From an uncultured Lentisphaerota bacterium (GTDB taxonomy: Bacteria > Verrucomicrobiota > Kiritimatiellia > RFP12 > UBA1067): 52,385 nt of DNA. The translations under genes were made by a program, and so were the position numbers. The stretch covers positions 1-52,385 of the forward strand of contig CAMKJU010000020.1 of assembly GCA_946413265.1 (NCBI GenBank), read 5' to 3'. This document shows positions 40,578 to 49,858 of this stretch, piece by piece (position 1 is the first letter of the stretch; the number at the start of each line of letters is the position of its first letter). The notes beneath the pieces were generated by a model, which was given only the letters and a program-made list of their open reading frames with translations, made no database searches and was not told where the DNA came from.

Positions 40578-43460
40578 TCAGAAACCATTCCCCGCAGTCG
40601 GCAGGCGACCGGCCCAGATGTAGTCGATGCGGCACGTGCCGGTGACGGGCGAGCCGTCGGCGGAGAAGGAAAGTCGGAATTGCTTGACGACGCCGATGCG
40701 CGGCATCGGCACGGTGTAAACCGTGTCGTTCGTGTCCTGCGGCTTCACGTCGAACGCCACGGAGTTCGTCTCCTTCCACTCCGGCTCGGCGTCCGTCTGC
40801 CACCAGAGGCGCATTCGCGCCGAGTCGGTGTGGTTCATCATCTTCACGCGCACTGTGTTCGCGCGGTCCGCGGTGAAGGCGATGCCCGTGTCGCGGTCGT
40901 CGGACGAGACGAGACACGCCCCCGCCGCATTCTGCATCGCAATCACGTAGTAGTCGCCGCAAACGAGCCGCACGGGGAACGACTCGGTGTTCCAGAACGG
41001 AACCTTACCCGGAATGAAACGATAGGAGGTGCCCGTGTTCTCCGCGCGCCAGCCCTGCGCGTCAAGCGGCTTCGAAAAGTCCCACGCGCCGAACGTGCGC
41101 GTGCCGGCGGGTAGCATGTGTACCGCCGTCCGCGACGTGCGCCAGAGCGTGCCGTTGTCAGCCTTCACCTGCACGCGGTAGTCGCCCTCGCCGGGGAATG
41201 TCGCCTTCGTGCAGGCGGCGGACGGCTTCGCGAACGCTACACCCGCCGGTCCCTCGATCTGCTCCCATGCGAGCGCGAGCGACGGTCGCGGGGCGAACGC
41301 CATACCGTTCTCCGAGCGTCTGCCATCCTGCACGCGCGCGGAGAGCGCCACAACGGGGTTGTCGGTCCAGATTTCGCCGCACGCGCGCACCTCGGGCGGA
41401 TCAACATATGGGAAAGCCTTGTCGAGTCCCTCGGCAAAGTCGAATTCGCGGTTGTCCACGAGCGTCCAGTCGTTCGTGGTGCGCGAGTGGTTCACATAGA
41501 ACGGCACACCGGGCACGAGTACGTAGCCGTTGCCCTCGATACGTCCGTTCGAGCAGGCAATGTCCTCGCCAGTCGAAGGCGAGCCCCACACCTGTATCTC
41601 CGCCGGACCGTTCTTAAACGACCAGTTGTTGCGGTCGAACTTGCAGGCGCGGATGTGCACGTTGCGCGTCTGCGGCCTTATGAGTCCCAGCACCTCGATT
41701 GCCGCGCCCGCGTTGTTGCGGAACGTGCAGCGGTCCACGAGGCAGTTCTCGCCGCCCGCCTCGAAGTCGATTCCCCCCTGGTCGGGCGAACCGGAGTCGG
41801 GCTGGTTGAGGAAGTGGCAGCCGCGCACGATCCAGCCGTCGTTCCCTGCGAGCATGATCCCCATCGTGCCCGCCGGCGCGTGCCAGCCAGAGGCATCGAA
41901 CACGCAATCCGTCATCCACGACCGGCTCGCGAGGTTGTAGGGGTGCGGCGAGGTGTTGTGCGCGTAGTTGTCGTGGCAGTACATGCGGTTCACGAAAGTG
42001 TCCACGCCGCTCACGGTAAAGCCGCTCGAGCACTGGTACGACTCGCAGTCGCGCATCACGATCCACCGCGCGTGGCGTCCCGACACCGCCACGCCCGTCG
42101 AACGGCTGCCGCCTTCCGCGCCCGGCTCGTCCCACCACTCGGGGATGCCGTGCGAGTTGAAGCGGTACATGCCCTCGATGTGGTGCGAGAGACAGCGTTC
42201 GATGAGGACGTGTCCGTCCCCCGGACGCGAGCACTCCACCGTAAAACCCGAGCCTGCGTTGCAGAACACGAGGTCGCGCACCACGAGATACGCCGCGCCA
42301 CGCACCCAGCCGCAGCGGTCGTTGAGGTGACGGTTGCGGTTGATGATCGGACGCATTCCCTCGCCGTACGCGCCGATTCCCGCCCAGCTCTCCTCCGAAC
42401 CGCGCGCCGAAACGACGAGGTCGCCGTTGAACACGCCCCCGCGCTTCAACAACAGCCTCTCGCCCGGGCCAAGCTCCATGCCAGCCGTGTTCTTGAACGT
42501 GCGCCATGCGGTCTGCGGCGTAAGTCCGTCCTGCGCGTCGTCGCCCGCGTCGGAATCGACATACCACGTACGCGTGGGCTTCACGGGCGGATTCCACGCC
42601 TTCGCCGAATAGTCTGGATCCGTCGCCGGCATGAACACGATGCGCTTTCCGGCCTTCGCGACTGTCCGCCCGTCATGCTTGACCGCGAACTCTAGAAACG
42701 CGAGGCCAATCGTGCCAGCGTCGACGCGCCACTGGAGCGAACGCGACTCGCCCTCGTCCAACGACGCAATTTCGATGCGCGCAGGCGTGATCGACACGCC
42801 GTCCTTCCCTTTCGCCACGACCGTACAGGGACCCAGCTCCGTACCGAAGTTGAGGAGATCGACCTTCAGTGTGGCGGACGAGCCCAAGCGCGGCATCAGT
42901 TCCTGCGTGCGAAACATGCCGAAGGAGACAATCGGACGCCCCAGTGCAGGCGAATCCATCATGGGATCCGCGACAATGCCGCGAAGAGGTCCGACCTTGA
43001 TTGGTCCCGCGCAACCGGAAAAGGGTCTTGCGCACACACGGCGGCGACTGTTGGTCGTTCCGTTCACGGTGATCCACGTGTTGGTACCGTCCCATCCAGC
43101 TGAGACGTCATACCATTTGCCAATCTCAATGTCCTTCGCGCCCAACACCGACACTCGCGGTTCGGGCCCCGTGCCAAGGTTGACGAAGAAGCTGAACGCA
43201 ACCTTCTCGCGTCCGCCGTCCACGCGAAGCCAGAACGAGCCCGGCGAATTCGCACGGCCCTTCTGTAGGAAGGTCATCTGCCCGACCTCGGAGGGGTGCG
43301 CGGCGAACTTCACACGACACGACATCCGCAGCCCAGGACACATGTCACAGCGCAAGTCATCGGGAAGCGAACGCGAATTTCCCTGCAATTCGTATTCCTC
43401 GCCGATAGCAGACAGCCCAATGGCCGCCGTAAGAATCATCATTGCCGCTTTCATACGCAA
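40578..43460 (-). CDS. Secreted right-handed parallel beta-helix protein
   Basis: The protein has 960 residues with signal peptide MRMKAAMMILTAAIGLSAIG. The N-terminal 200 residues resemble a LamG/concanavalin fold (MTFLQKGRANSPGSFWLRVD, GKWYDVSAGWDGTNTWITV). YVDSDAGDDAQDGLTPQTAW then marks the usual start of a surface beta-helix. The helix (about 330-650) contains VIVRDL-like coils (YLVVRDLVFCNAGSGFTVE, ENCLVDRCTFRNNAGAAIEV). The C-terminal part looks like beta-sandwich domains. Such proteins are often polysaccharide lyases or hydrolases of unassigned family, but no catalytic residues can be named. It lies 37 bases downstream of jetA but is unrelated in function. Confidence 0.82.
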   Translation of the reverse strand: MRMKAAMMILTAAIGLSAIGEEYELQGNSRSLPDDLRCDMCPGLRMSCRVKFAAHPSEVGQMTFLQKGRANSPGSFWLRVDGGREKVAFSFFVNLGTGPEPRVSVLGAKDIEIGKWYDVSAGWDGTNTWITVNGTTNSRRRVCARPFSGCAGPIKVGPLRGIVADPMMDSPALGRPIVSFGMFRTQELMPRLGSSATLKVDLLNFGTELGPCTVVAKGKDGVSITPARIEIASLDEGESRSLQWRVDAGTIGLAFLEFAVKHDGRTVAKAGKRIVFMPATDPDYSAKAWNPPVKPTRTWYVDSDAGDDAQDGLTPQTAWRTFKNTAGMELGPGERLLLKRGGVFNGDLVVSARGSEESWAGIGAYGEGMRPIINRNRHLNDRCGWVRGAAYLVVRDLVFCNAGSGFTVECSRPGDGHVLIERCLSHHIEGMYRFNSHGIPEWWDEPGAEGGSRSTGVAVSGRHARWIVMRDCESYQCSSGFTVSGVDTFVNRMYCHDNYAHNTSPHPYNLASRSWMTDCVFDASGWHAPAGTMGIMLAGNDGWIVRGCHFLNQPDSGSPDQGGIDFEAGGENCLVDRCTFRNNAGAAIEVLGLIRPQTRNVHIRACKFDRNNWSFKNGPAEIQVWGSPSTGEDIACSNGRIEGNGYVLVPGVPFYVNHSRTTNDWTLVDNREFDFAEGLDKAFPYVDPPEVRACGEIWTDNPVVALSARVQDGRRSENGMAFAPRPSLALAWEQIEGPAGVAFAKPSAACTKATFPGEGDYRVQVKADNGTLWRTSRTAVHMLPAGTRTFGAWDFSKPLDAQGWRAENTGTSYRFIPGKVPFWNTESFPVRLVCGDYYVIAMQNAAGACLVSSDDRDTGIAFTADRANTVRVKMMNHTDSARMRLWWQTDAEPEWKETNSVAFDVKPQDTNDTVYTVPMPRIGVVKQFRLSFSADGSPVTGTCRIDYIWAGRLPTAGNGF

Positions 43461-43497
43461 ACACCTCTTTCAATTGCAACCGACTCTCACTTTCACG

Positions 43498-45132
43498 TTA
43501 TTTGGCATTGCTCAATGCGATTAAGCATCGTTCAAGCATGATGTCTTCAAACTCCAACGTGGCCTGGTCGATTGAGACTTTTGCGCCTTCTCCTGTCGGC
43601 GTGCCGCGAACATCAAGGAGTTTCCGTGCCTTCTCTCCGTTCCCCAACCAGACATGCTCAATGACCTGCATCAAGTTGGCGAAATCCCCGAACTCGGAAT
43701 AGGTACCTCCAGAAAGCGCGGCAGCTTCACGTGACGGATAGATTCCGCGCGCGGACATCCAATCTCTCAGGCGCTTCGCACGTTCCTGCGCGATGGATGC
43801 GACGTCCGGACGCTCCCCGACCTTGCGCGGCGTGATCCACGAGATGATCTTCTGAGTTTTGACATTTGACGATCTCTTGGGAAGCGGTGCAACTGACTTC
43901 TCTCCGTTCGGCCTCACCTGTGCGTCGCCGCACATCGCCGCAGGCTCAAGAAGCCGCTGCAGCCAACGATGAGGCACATCCGCTTCGTCAAGCCGCGCAA
44001 GTTCCGCAAGACGCGCGCCGACATCCTCGATGCGGTGGTTGCGGCGTTCCAGTTCGCGCAGCTTCGCATTGAGCTTCCCCCAGACCTTGCGCGCCGAATC
44101 GCCAATGCGTGACATGAGCGAAACAAGCGTGCCGCCTGCGCCGTAGAAGAGCGATGCGTCGGCGAGGATACGCTGCGCGTCGGGGATCTTCACGGACGCG
44201 ATATGCCGGAACCGCGAGGTCTCCGCCGCCAACGTATCCGCACACGCCTTCCACCGTTTCGCATGGCAGTCGCGGCGCATCTCCTCGACATCGCGCAGGA
44301 TGTCCTCGCGAAGCGTCCCGAAGCGTCTCCCGAACCGCTCAAGGAATACCGCAAGTTCATCGACAATCGGCTTTGCCTCTTCCGCAGAGAATTCGGCGAT
44401 ACCGAAACTCAGGAGCCGCAGATTGAGTTCCTGAAGAGTCTTCGCCGTCGCATCGACGTAACGCGACACCTGGTCGACGCGAAAGAGGACGTCGCCAGCC
44501 GTCTCGTAGCCGACGTGCGCAGCATCGACACGGTGCAGCATCCGCCGAAGCTCGGCGAGGATCGACCGCTGCATGTCGAGAAGATTCCCCGTCTCGTCCC
44601 CGCCGCCGGGCAAGAGGTCGTGTGCATGGCGGTCCTCCAGCCATTCCACGAACGCCGCCGCGTCGTCGCACATCCGATAGCGGAATTTTGCGCGTCGGTT
44701 GTCGCGATAGCCGCGCAATCGCTCCTTCTCGATGCGCTCCGTGACGAGGTTCCATTCCTTCAGCTGGTGGATATCACCCTTGAATGTCGCAGATGCGGAC
44801 GCCTCGGCGTCTTCGCCGCAAACTTTCCGCTCCACGTCCTCATGCAGGGGCTCAGGCTCGTGTTCCGCGCGAAACGCGGCAAGCGCACGCAGGATCGCGA
44901 CATACTCGACGGCGCGTTCGCTCGCAAGCATGTTGCCGAGCGTAAGCGCACGTGCCGAAAGCCATTCCTTCGTCTCATCCACAAGCGGGGATCTTATCAG
45001 CGATACGGCCCCAACAGACTCGTCATCACGGTAGGGCGGTCGCCCCGCGACCGCCGGTAGGGTCACGCGTCCCGCGTGACCGTCAGCCTCGGCGAACAAA
45101 TCAGCCGCCTGCTTCTCCATCCGCCGCCTCAC
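43498..45132 (-). CDS. jetA: Wadjet JetA-like subunit (kleisin-like)
   Basis: The protein has 544 residues as drawn. The segment SERAVEYVAILRALAAFR followed by an alpha-helical body (LTERIEKERLRGYRDNRRAK-like in position, here LVTERIEKERLRGYRDNRRA) resembles DUF2397-type JetA, the MukF/kleisin-like subunit. The start is a GTG overlapping the jetD stop by four bases. Residues about 18-35 are encoded by two tandem GGTAGGG hairpin units. As 52 bases they are not a multiple of three, so either the N-terminus is chimeric or translation begins further in, for example at the ATG at 44931, which lacks a ribosome site. It would bridge the JetC dimer. Confidence 0.75.
   Translation of the reverse strand: MRRRMEKQAADLFAEADGHAGRVTLPAVAGRPPYRDDESVGAVSLIRSPLVDETKEWLSARALTLGNMLASERAVEYVAILRALAAFRAEHEPEPLHEDVERKVCGEDAEASASATFKGDIHQLKEWNLVTERIEKERLRGYRDNRRAKFRYRMCDDAAAFVEWLEDRHAHDLLPGGGDETGNLLDMQRSILAELRRMLHRVDAAHVGYETAGDVLFRVDQVSRYVDATAKTLQELNLRLLSFGIAEFSAEEAKPIVDELAVFLERFGRRFGTLREDILRDVEEMRRDCHAKRWKACADTLAAETSRFRHIASVKIPDAQRILADASLFYGAGGTLVSLMSRIGDSARKVWGKLNAKLRELERRNHRIEDVGARLAELARLDEADVPHRWLQRLLEPAAMCGDAQVRPNGEKSVAPLPKRSSNVKTQKIISWITPRKVGERPDVASIAQERAKRLRDWMSARGIYPSREAAALSGGTYSEFGDFANLMQVIEHVWLGNGEKARKLLDVRGTPTGEGAKVSIDQATLEFEDIMLERCLIALSNAK
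45030..45055 (+). repeat. GGTAGGG hairpin unit, type C
   Basis: GGTAGGG is followed by arms GCGGTCGC and GCGACCGC around CCC, all 26 bases. It is directly followed by the next unit. It lies in the N-terminal coding region of jetA. Confidence 0.92.
45056..45081 (+). repeat. GGTAGGG hairpin unit, type D
   Basis: GGTAGGG is followed by arms GTCACGCG and CGCGTGAC around TCC, all 26 bases, in direct tandem with the previous unit. The head is identical, while the arm sequence is entirely different but perfectly paired. Confidence 0.92.
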
Positions 45133-46364
45133 CGTCTCTCCTTGGCAAGGATCGTCTCAAACGATTCCTGTTCGATCCAACGCCCCCAATCAAGCATCTG
45201 TCGGATTGCGTTTGCGCAGATACAATGTGGATTGCACTCAAGAAACGATTCGGCGCGTACTCGCTGTTCATCCGTCAATGGGATTCCCGCCGTAGGAACC
45301 GCCTTCATCGCGATCTTAAGGGCGTCAGACGCGACAACGCGTTTGACATCTATGCATGTGGACACTTCGTGGGCGATGTTGAATCCATCGATATCGGCAT
45401 CTCCCTCATGAACACATTTCACACCAGCCATGTGCAAGACGGTGAGAAGCCGTTTCACGCAATAGTTGGGGTACCCCTCCGTATAGACGCATGGGATACG
45501 CCTCTCAACCATGCGCGCAAAAGGCGCTGCGTTCTCACATGTCGTCACGGTCATGGATACGCTTCTATCCCAACCGACACCCAGAATGTTCTCCATTGTC
45601 TCAAGCGGTAGCTGGAAAGCCAATCCCTCATCGAAAAGCTGACGGGGGAAATCGAACTGTCTGCACGCCTTCGTGATAAAGGCTATTGGGATGAATGCGG
45701 TAACAGACGTCGTGTAAGGATTCTCGATGATTCCAAAATGTCCAAACACGGTACGCTCGTCATTCGGATTATGGTCTGCAAAAATGCTTAAGATGTGCGT
45801 GAGTTGCCGACGCAGCGGACCCGTCCTGAGTTTCTTGCTGTCGTTGAAGCAGTCGGACCCGAGTTGCGAAAGCGTGATAGCAGAACTGTCGTCGCGGAGC
45901 AGCCTTTTTTCAACCATGTGCCGGAACAGCCGTATCCAGTCCTTGGCATTCTGACTGTCTGCCACAAACCGCAAAACTTCATCTCTCTGCGACAATAAGT
46001 CGATAGCCTCCTCCGCTTCAGGGACAAGCAACTTGAGTCGTGCGAAAATATCCTTGCTGGAATCCGCTCTACTTTCCCTTGCAAGACCAAAATACTCCAG
46101 CGCATCGCGCCACATTTCAGGGCCACGCAGGAACTCGTGCAGTTGGATGTAAAAGGAACCGTCCGGTTGACGTTGCCCGATGGTGCCAAGAAAGTGCTCC
46201 AGCTCGCGCTGCGCCGCGTAATCGAGCCCCCTCGCGGTGAACGACGCCGGCAGCCGCACGCCACGCGCGACCTTGCCCGCAAGTTTCTTCAGCACATCCG
46301 CCACCGCAGGCGCGTTTTGAATCGCTGCGGCGAGTTTGTCTTTGGTCAGCGGACTCTCACTCAT
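45129..46364 (-). CDS. jetD: Wadjet JetD-like TOPRIM nuclease subunit
   Basis: The protein has 411 residues. The C-terminal third has the TOPRIM pattern: CENAAPFARMVE, then YTEGYPNYCVKRLLTVL (Glu296) and HEGDADIDGFNIAHEV (D322, D324, D326). The wording CEN...TEG...GDxDxDG is closest to DUF2399. The N-terminal part is helical with a likely winged-helix fold. JetD is the nuclease that cuts circular DNA after JetABC has extruded it. The start overlaps the jetC stop by four bases, and the stop overlaps the jetA start. Confidence 0.85.
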   Translation of the reverse strand: MSESPLTKDKLAAAIQNAPAVADVLKKLAGKVARGVRLPASFTARGLDYAAQRELEHFLGTIGQRQPDGSFYIQLHEFLRGPEMWRDALEYFGLARESRADSSKDIFARLKLLVPEAEEAIDLLSQRDEVLRFVADSQNAKDWIRLFRHMVEKRLLRDDSSAITLSQLGSDCFNDSKKLRTGPLRRQLTHILSIFADHNPNDERTVFGHFGIIENPYTTSVTAFIPIAFITKACRQFDFPRQLFDEGLAFQLPLETMENILGVGWDRSVSMTVTTCENAAPFARMVERRIPCVYTEGYPNYCVKRLLTVLHMAGVKCVHEGDADIDGFNIAHEVSTCIDVKRVVASDALKIAMKAVPTAGIPLTDEQRVRAESFLECNPHCICANAIRQMLDWGRWIEQESFETILAKERR

Positions 46365-49300
46365 TTTGTTTCCTCCTTCACCGTCATGCCGACTTCCGGC
46401 GCGTCGCCGCCAAGCAAATCACCCTGCGTGGCGACGTTGCGCCAGACGACGGGCGTCAGGTGCACGTCGAGGTTCTCATCTTTCACCACGATCAGCGAAA
46501 CAGAATGTCTGATTTCGCGCTTCACGCCGTCCTGGTCCGGAGATGACACGAAAAGCTGGAGTCCGAGCGCATCGGCAAAAGCCAACAGTTGGTCGCGCCT
46601 CGCCGCGTCGATCCCGTAGAAGGCTTCGTCGAACAGCAGAAGCGCCGTCTTGGGAGGTTCCACGCCATCGCCGCCATGGAAGAGGAATTCCGCGACGGTG
46701 AGGATCAGGAGGTAGTTCGGCACCGCCTGTTCGCCGCCCGACCCCATGCTCTTCACCTTGCGGTCAATGACACGCCCCTCCTCGTTCTCCGTCACGACCT
46801 TCAGCTCGAAGCGGAACCACTTGCGGTAGTCGAAGATGTCGGGGATCGTGTCGATGTCCGCGTTCAGGATTTCGTCCCTGTGCAGTTCAAGGTAGTCCCG
46901 CAGCTCGTCCTTTTCCCCGCCGGAGTCGAGCGCGTAACCCTTGCGGACGAGTCGGACGAATCCCTCGTATTCGGGGATGGGCGATATGGAAAACGCATAG
47001 CGGTTCGATCCGAATTTCCGCCCGGCGAGCTGACGCTGGATGCGTCCGGTCAAATCCGTGATGCGCATGAGATCGAGGTAGAGCCTCCGCATGACCTCGC
47101 CCATGAATATCTGTTCGAACACCTCGCGGCTCTTCTTGTCGAGAACGCCCCTGAGCTCCTCCACGCGCCGCGTTTCGTCCGCAAGCACTTCCGCAAGCGC
47201 ACTTCCGCGACGGTCGGTGATGCTGTTCGCCGCCCGGTCGAAGGAAAACGCATACGCCTCGCCTTTCTGGTCGCGGATGCGCTGTTCGATCTTCGCCTCC
47301 GCCGCGCCCGACTCTTTCGCCAATCCTTCGCGTAGCGCCGAATAGTCAGCCCCCTCCACGGCAAGCTGCGGAAACTCCTCTGCCGCGAACCGCGCAACGT
47401 CCTGTCCCTCTGGAATCCGCACGGCGAAACGGGACAACATGTCGGACGCACGCGCGGCAGCCTCGGCTGCCTCGGCTTCCCGCGCCGAGCGCGCCTTCGC
47501 GAGACCTTCGATCCGTCCGCGGACGCCACCGATCCTCTCCCGCGCAACATCCGCAGCGCGTTCCTTTTCTCGAACGGTCTTTTCGGCAGATGCAATTCGC
47601 TTTTCAAGCGAACCGTCAATTCCTTCCGCGCGCATCTTCACGCGCACGTCCTCGAGTTCGTCACGGCACACAGCCACCGCACGGCGGTGTTCCTCCGCGC
47701 GCACCTCCGAAATCGACGTCCGGTCGGCAATGCGGCGCAACTCCGCCTCTGCGGCGTTCACGGCGGAGGTTTCGCGTACGGAGACGTCTCTTGCATCTTC
47801 CAGTCTCGTCATGAACGTCTGCAACGCGGCAAGCGCCTGCTCGCACGTGGCGCTTTTCTTCGACGCCGCCTTTTCCTGACGTTCCGCTTCCGCGAGCCGA
47901 GCCTCGGCCGCCTTTTCCAGACGCGCCTGTTCCGCCGCACGCGCCTTCGCGCCGATGAGACGCGGCTTCGCGGCAGCCAAGAGTCCTTCGCGTCCCCTGA
48001 AAAGCCACGTTTTCTGCGAAAGGAAGTCGCCGTCCTTCGGCCCCACCTTCGCTGCAAGATGCCGCGCGAGAAGACGCACCGCCTCGACGTCGGATTCCTC
48101 AAACGACACGAACGTTCCCAGCCACGGCGCAAGGTCATTGACGGACACATCATCCGATTCGCCCCGCACAGACACGGTCGGGCACACACCTTGTTGTTGT
48201 CCGCTTGTTGTTGCCGACCACACAATCCTCCGCACCTGATCAGCCTCGTTAGGCCGCACGACCCACGTCGCAAGAAAATCGTCGCCGACAAGCCGCTCCA
48301 AAAACGCAAGATGGCGCGCGTCGCATCCAGAAGCCGGCTCCAGCAGTTCGTAGAGCGGACGCGCCCCCAGCATCTTCGCGCGCAACTCCTCGCGCGCCTC
48401 GGCGAAACCTGGAACATCCGGCAGGTTTTCACCGCGTGCGCGTATCGCATCAAGTTCTTTGCGACGCTCCTCGGTTTCGCGTTGCGCGACCTCGGCTTCC
48501 GCACGCGCGTGAAACGCCGCGTCCGAGCGCACATTGATTTCCACCGTGGCCCTGGCACGCGCCTCTGCAAACAACTCGGTCAAATCCCGCGCGTCTGCGC
48601 CATACAACGCATCTGCGATTCCGCCCGCCGAAAAATTCGCCGTCTTGCCGGCGGACATCAAATCGTCCGCCTGTTTGCGAAACGCCGATGCGCGATGTTC
48701 GCACGCGGACTTCGCCGCCTTTTCCGCCTCTTGTGCCGAGCGCCTGTCTTCGGCAAGGACACGTTCGGCGTCTGACAATTTGCGCTCAGCCTCGGAGAGA
48801 CGCTGCGCGGCGGCCTTTTCCTGCCCAACAAGGCCGGTTTTGTCTTTCGCCCGCAAATCCGAAAGCCGCTCCCGCGCGCGGGCGACGTCGTCCTTCAGCG
48901 CCGCCCACTCACCTTCAAGCGAGGCAAGTTCCTTTTGTGCCGCCTGTTCTGATTCGGCAATCGTCGCTCCTTCGCGCTCGGCGACGGTACGTTTCGCATC
49001 GGCTTCAGCCCAGCCCACAAGGTCGGCATGAAAACGCAGTTTCTCCAGCCGCTCGGATTCGCGGCGAAGTTCATTCAGGTAGGCCGCCCGCTCGTCAATC
49101 TGCTCAAGGCGTCCCTTGCTTTCCTCCAGTTCGCGAAGCCCCTTCAGGAGAGGCTCAAACGTGTCGCGGCTCGGTTCCTCAAGCAATTTGCGGAAAAGGT
49201 CGTCGTAGTTTGCCGCGCGCGCCGCGATTTCGCGATACGCCTTGGCCGTCCGAAGGAGTTTGCAGACGTCGGCGTATTTCGCCTCGCCGCCGAAAAGGCG

Positions 49301-49858
49301 CGCCCCGACGGCGTCGGCATAGTCGTTGATGTGTCCGTAGTACTTGCCGCCCGTCAGGACCGTGATGCCGCGCTTGAACTCCGTCTGCGTCGCGGCGCGG
49401 AGGTGTCCGCCTTCCTCTACGGCGAGCGGAAGATCTGCGACAGGAACGGACGCAATACCGCCCCAACGTTCGAAGGCGACGTCCATGCCGTCCGCCGCAA
49501 GCCCGACAACAAGCGAAACGACGCGCCCGGCATCCGACTTCAACTCCACCGCAGCGTAGGTGATGCCCGTCTCGCGCATGGGACGCCCGGTGACGGCGTT
49601 ATAGCGAAGCACGATGCCCTGGATGGTGCGTCCGCCAGAATCCTTCGCGCCCGCAACGCGTGCGGCGGAGTTGAACTCCATCTCGCGCCCGGCGGTCAGC
49701 ACCAGGTGAATTGCGTCGAGGATCGTTGTCTTACCTGAGCCGTTGTCGCCCAGGAGAAACAAATGCCCGCCTTCGGGAATCTCGATGGTCGTGGTGCCGA
49801 GGTTGTGGAACTCGACAACCCGCACGGCGGTAATTCGATAGTTCTCACGTGGCTTCAT
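46361..49858 (-). CDS. jetC: Wadjet JetC-like SMC/MukB-type ATPase
   Basis: The protein has 1165 residues from the chosen ATG at 49858, which overlaps the jetB stop (ATGA). The open frame to 49933 is only upstream extension. Walker A is GDNGSGKTT at residues 37-45. Long coiled coils follow on both sides of a central hinge-like region. The C-terminal head has the signature VKSMGSGGEQAVPNYLLILT and Walker B TALLLFDEAFYG. This is the SMC-like motor of Wadjet, which extrudes DNA loops and senses small circles. Confidence 0.9.
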   Translation of the reverse strand: MKPRENYRITAVRVVEFHNLGTTTIEIPEGGHLFLLGDNGSGKTTILDAIHLVLTAGREMEFNSAARVAGAKDSGGRTIQGIVLRYNAVTGRPMRETGITYAAVELKSDAGRVVSLVVGLAADGMDVAFERWGGIASVPVADLPLAVEEGGHLRAATQTEFKRGITVLTGGKYYGHINDYADAVGARLFGGEAKYADVCKLLRTAKAYREIAARAANYDDLFRKLLEEPSRDTFEPLLKGLRELEESKGRLEQIDERAAYLNELRRESERLEKLRFHADLVGWAEADAKRTVAEREGATIAESEQAAQKELASLEGEWAALKDDVARARERLSDLRAKDKTGLVGQEKAAAQRLSEAERKLSDAERVLAEDRRSAQEAEKAAKSACEHRASAFRKQADDLMSAGKTANFSAGGIADALYGADARDLTELFAEARARATVEINVRSDAAFHARAEAEVAQRETEERRKELDAIRARGENLPDVPGFAEAREELRAKMLGARPLYELLEPASGCDARHLAFLERLVGDDFLATWVVRPNEADQVRRIVWSATTSGQQQGVCPTVSVRGESDDVSVNDLAPWLGTFVSFEESDVEAVRLLARHLAAKVGPKDGDFLSQKTWLFRGREGLLAAAKPRLIGAKARAAEQARLEKAAEARLAEAERQEKAASKKSATCEQALAALQTFMTRLEDARDVSVRETSAVNAAEAELRRIADRTSISEVRAEEHRRAVAVCRDELEDVRVKMRAEGIDGSLEKRIASAEKTVREKERAADVARERIGGVRGRIEGLAKARSAREAEAAEAAARASDMLSRFAVRIPEGQDVARFAAEEFPQLAVEGADYSALREGLAKESGAAEAKIEQRIRDQKGEAYAFSFDRAANSITDRRGSALAEVLADETRRVEELRGVLDKKSREVFEQIFMGEVMRRLYLDLMRITDLTGRIQRQLAGRKFGSNRYAFSISPIPEYEGFVRLVRKGYALDSGGEKDELRDYLELHRDEILNADIDTIPDIFDYRKWFRFELKVVTENEEGRVIDRKVKSMGSGGEQAVPNYLLILTVAEFLFHGGDGVEPPKTALLLFDEAFYGIDAARRDQLLAFADALGLQLFVSSPDQDGVKREIRHSVSLIVVKDENLDVHLTPVVWRNVATQGDLLGGDAPEVGMTVKEETK

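Noticed and set aside
41118..42695. 525-codon open frame on the plus strand
   Set aside because: It is antisense to the beta-helix gene and its composition is typical shadow.
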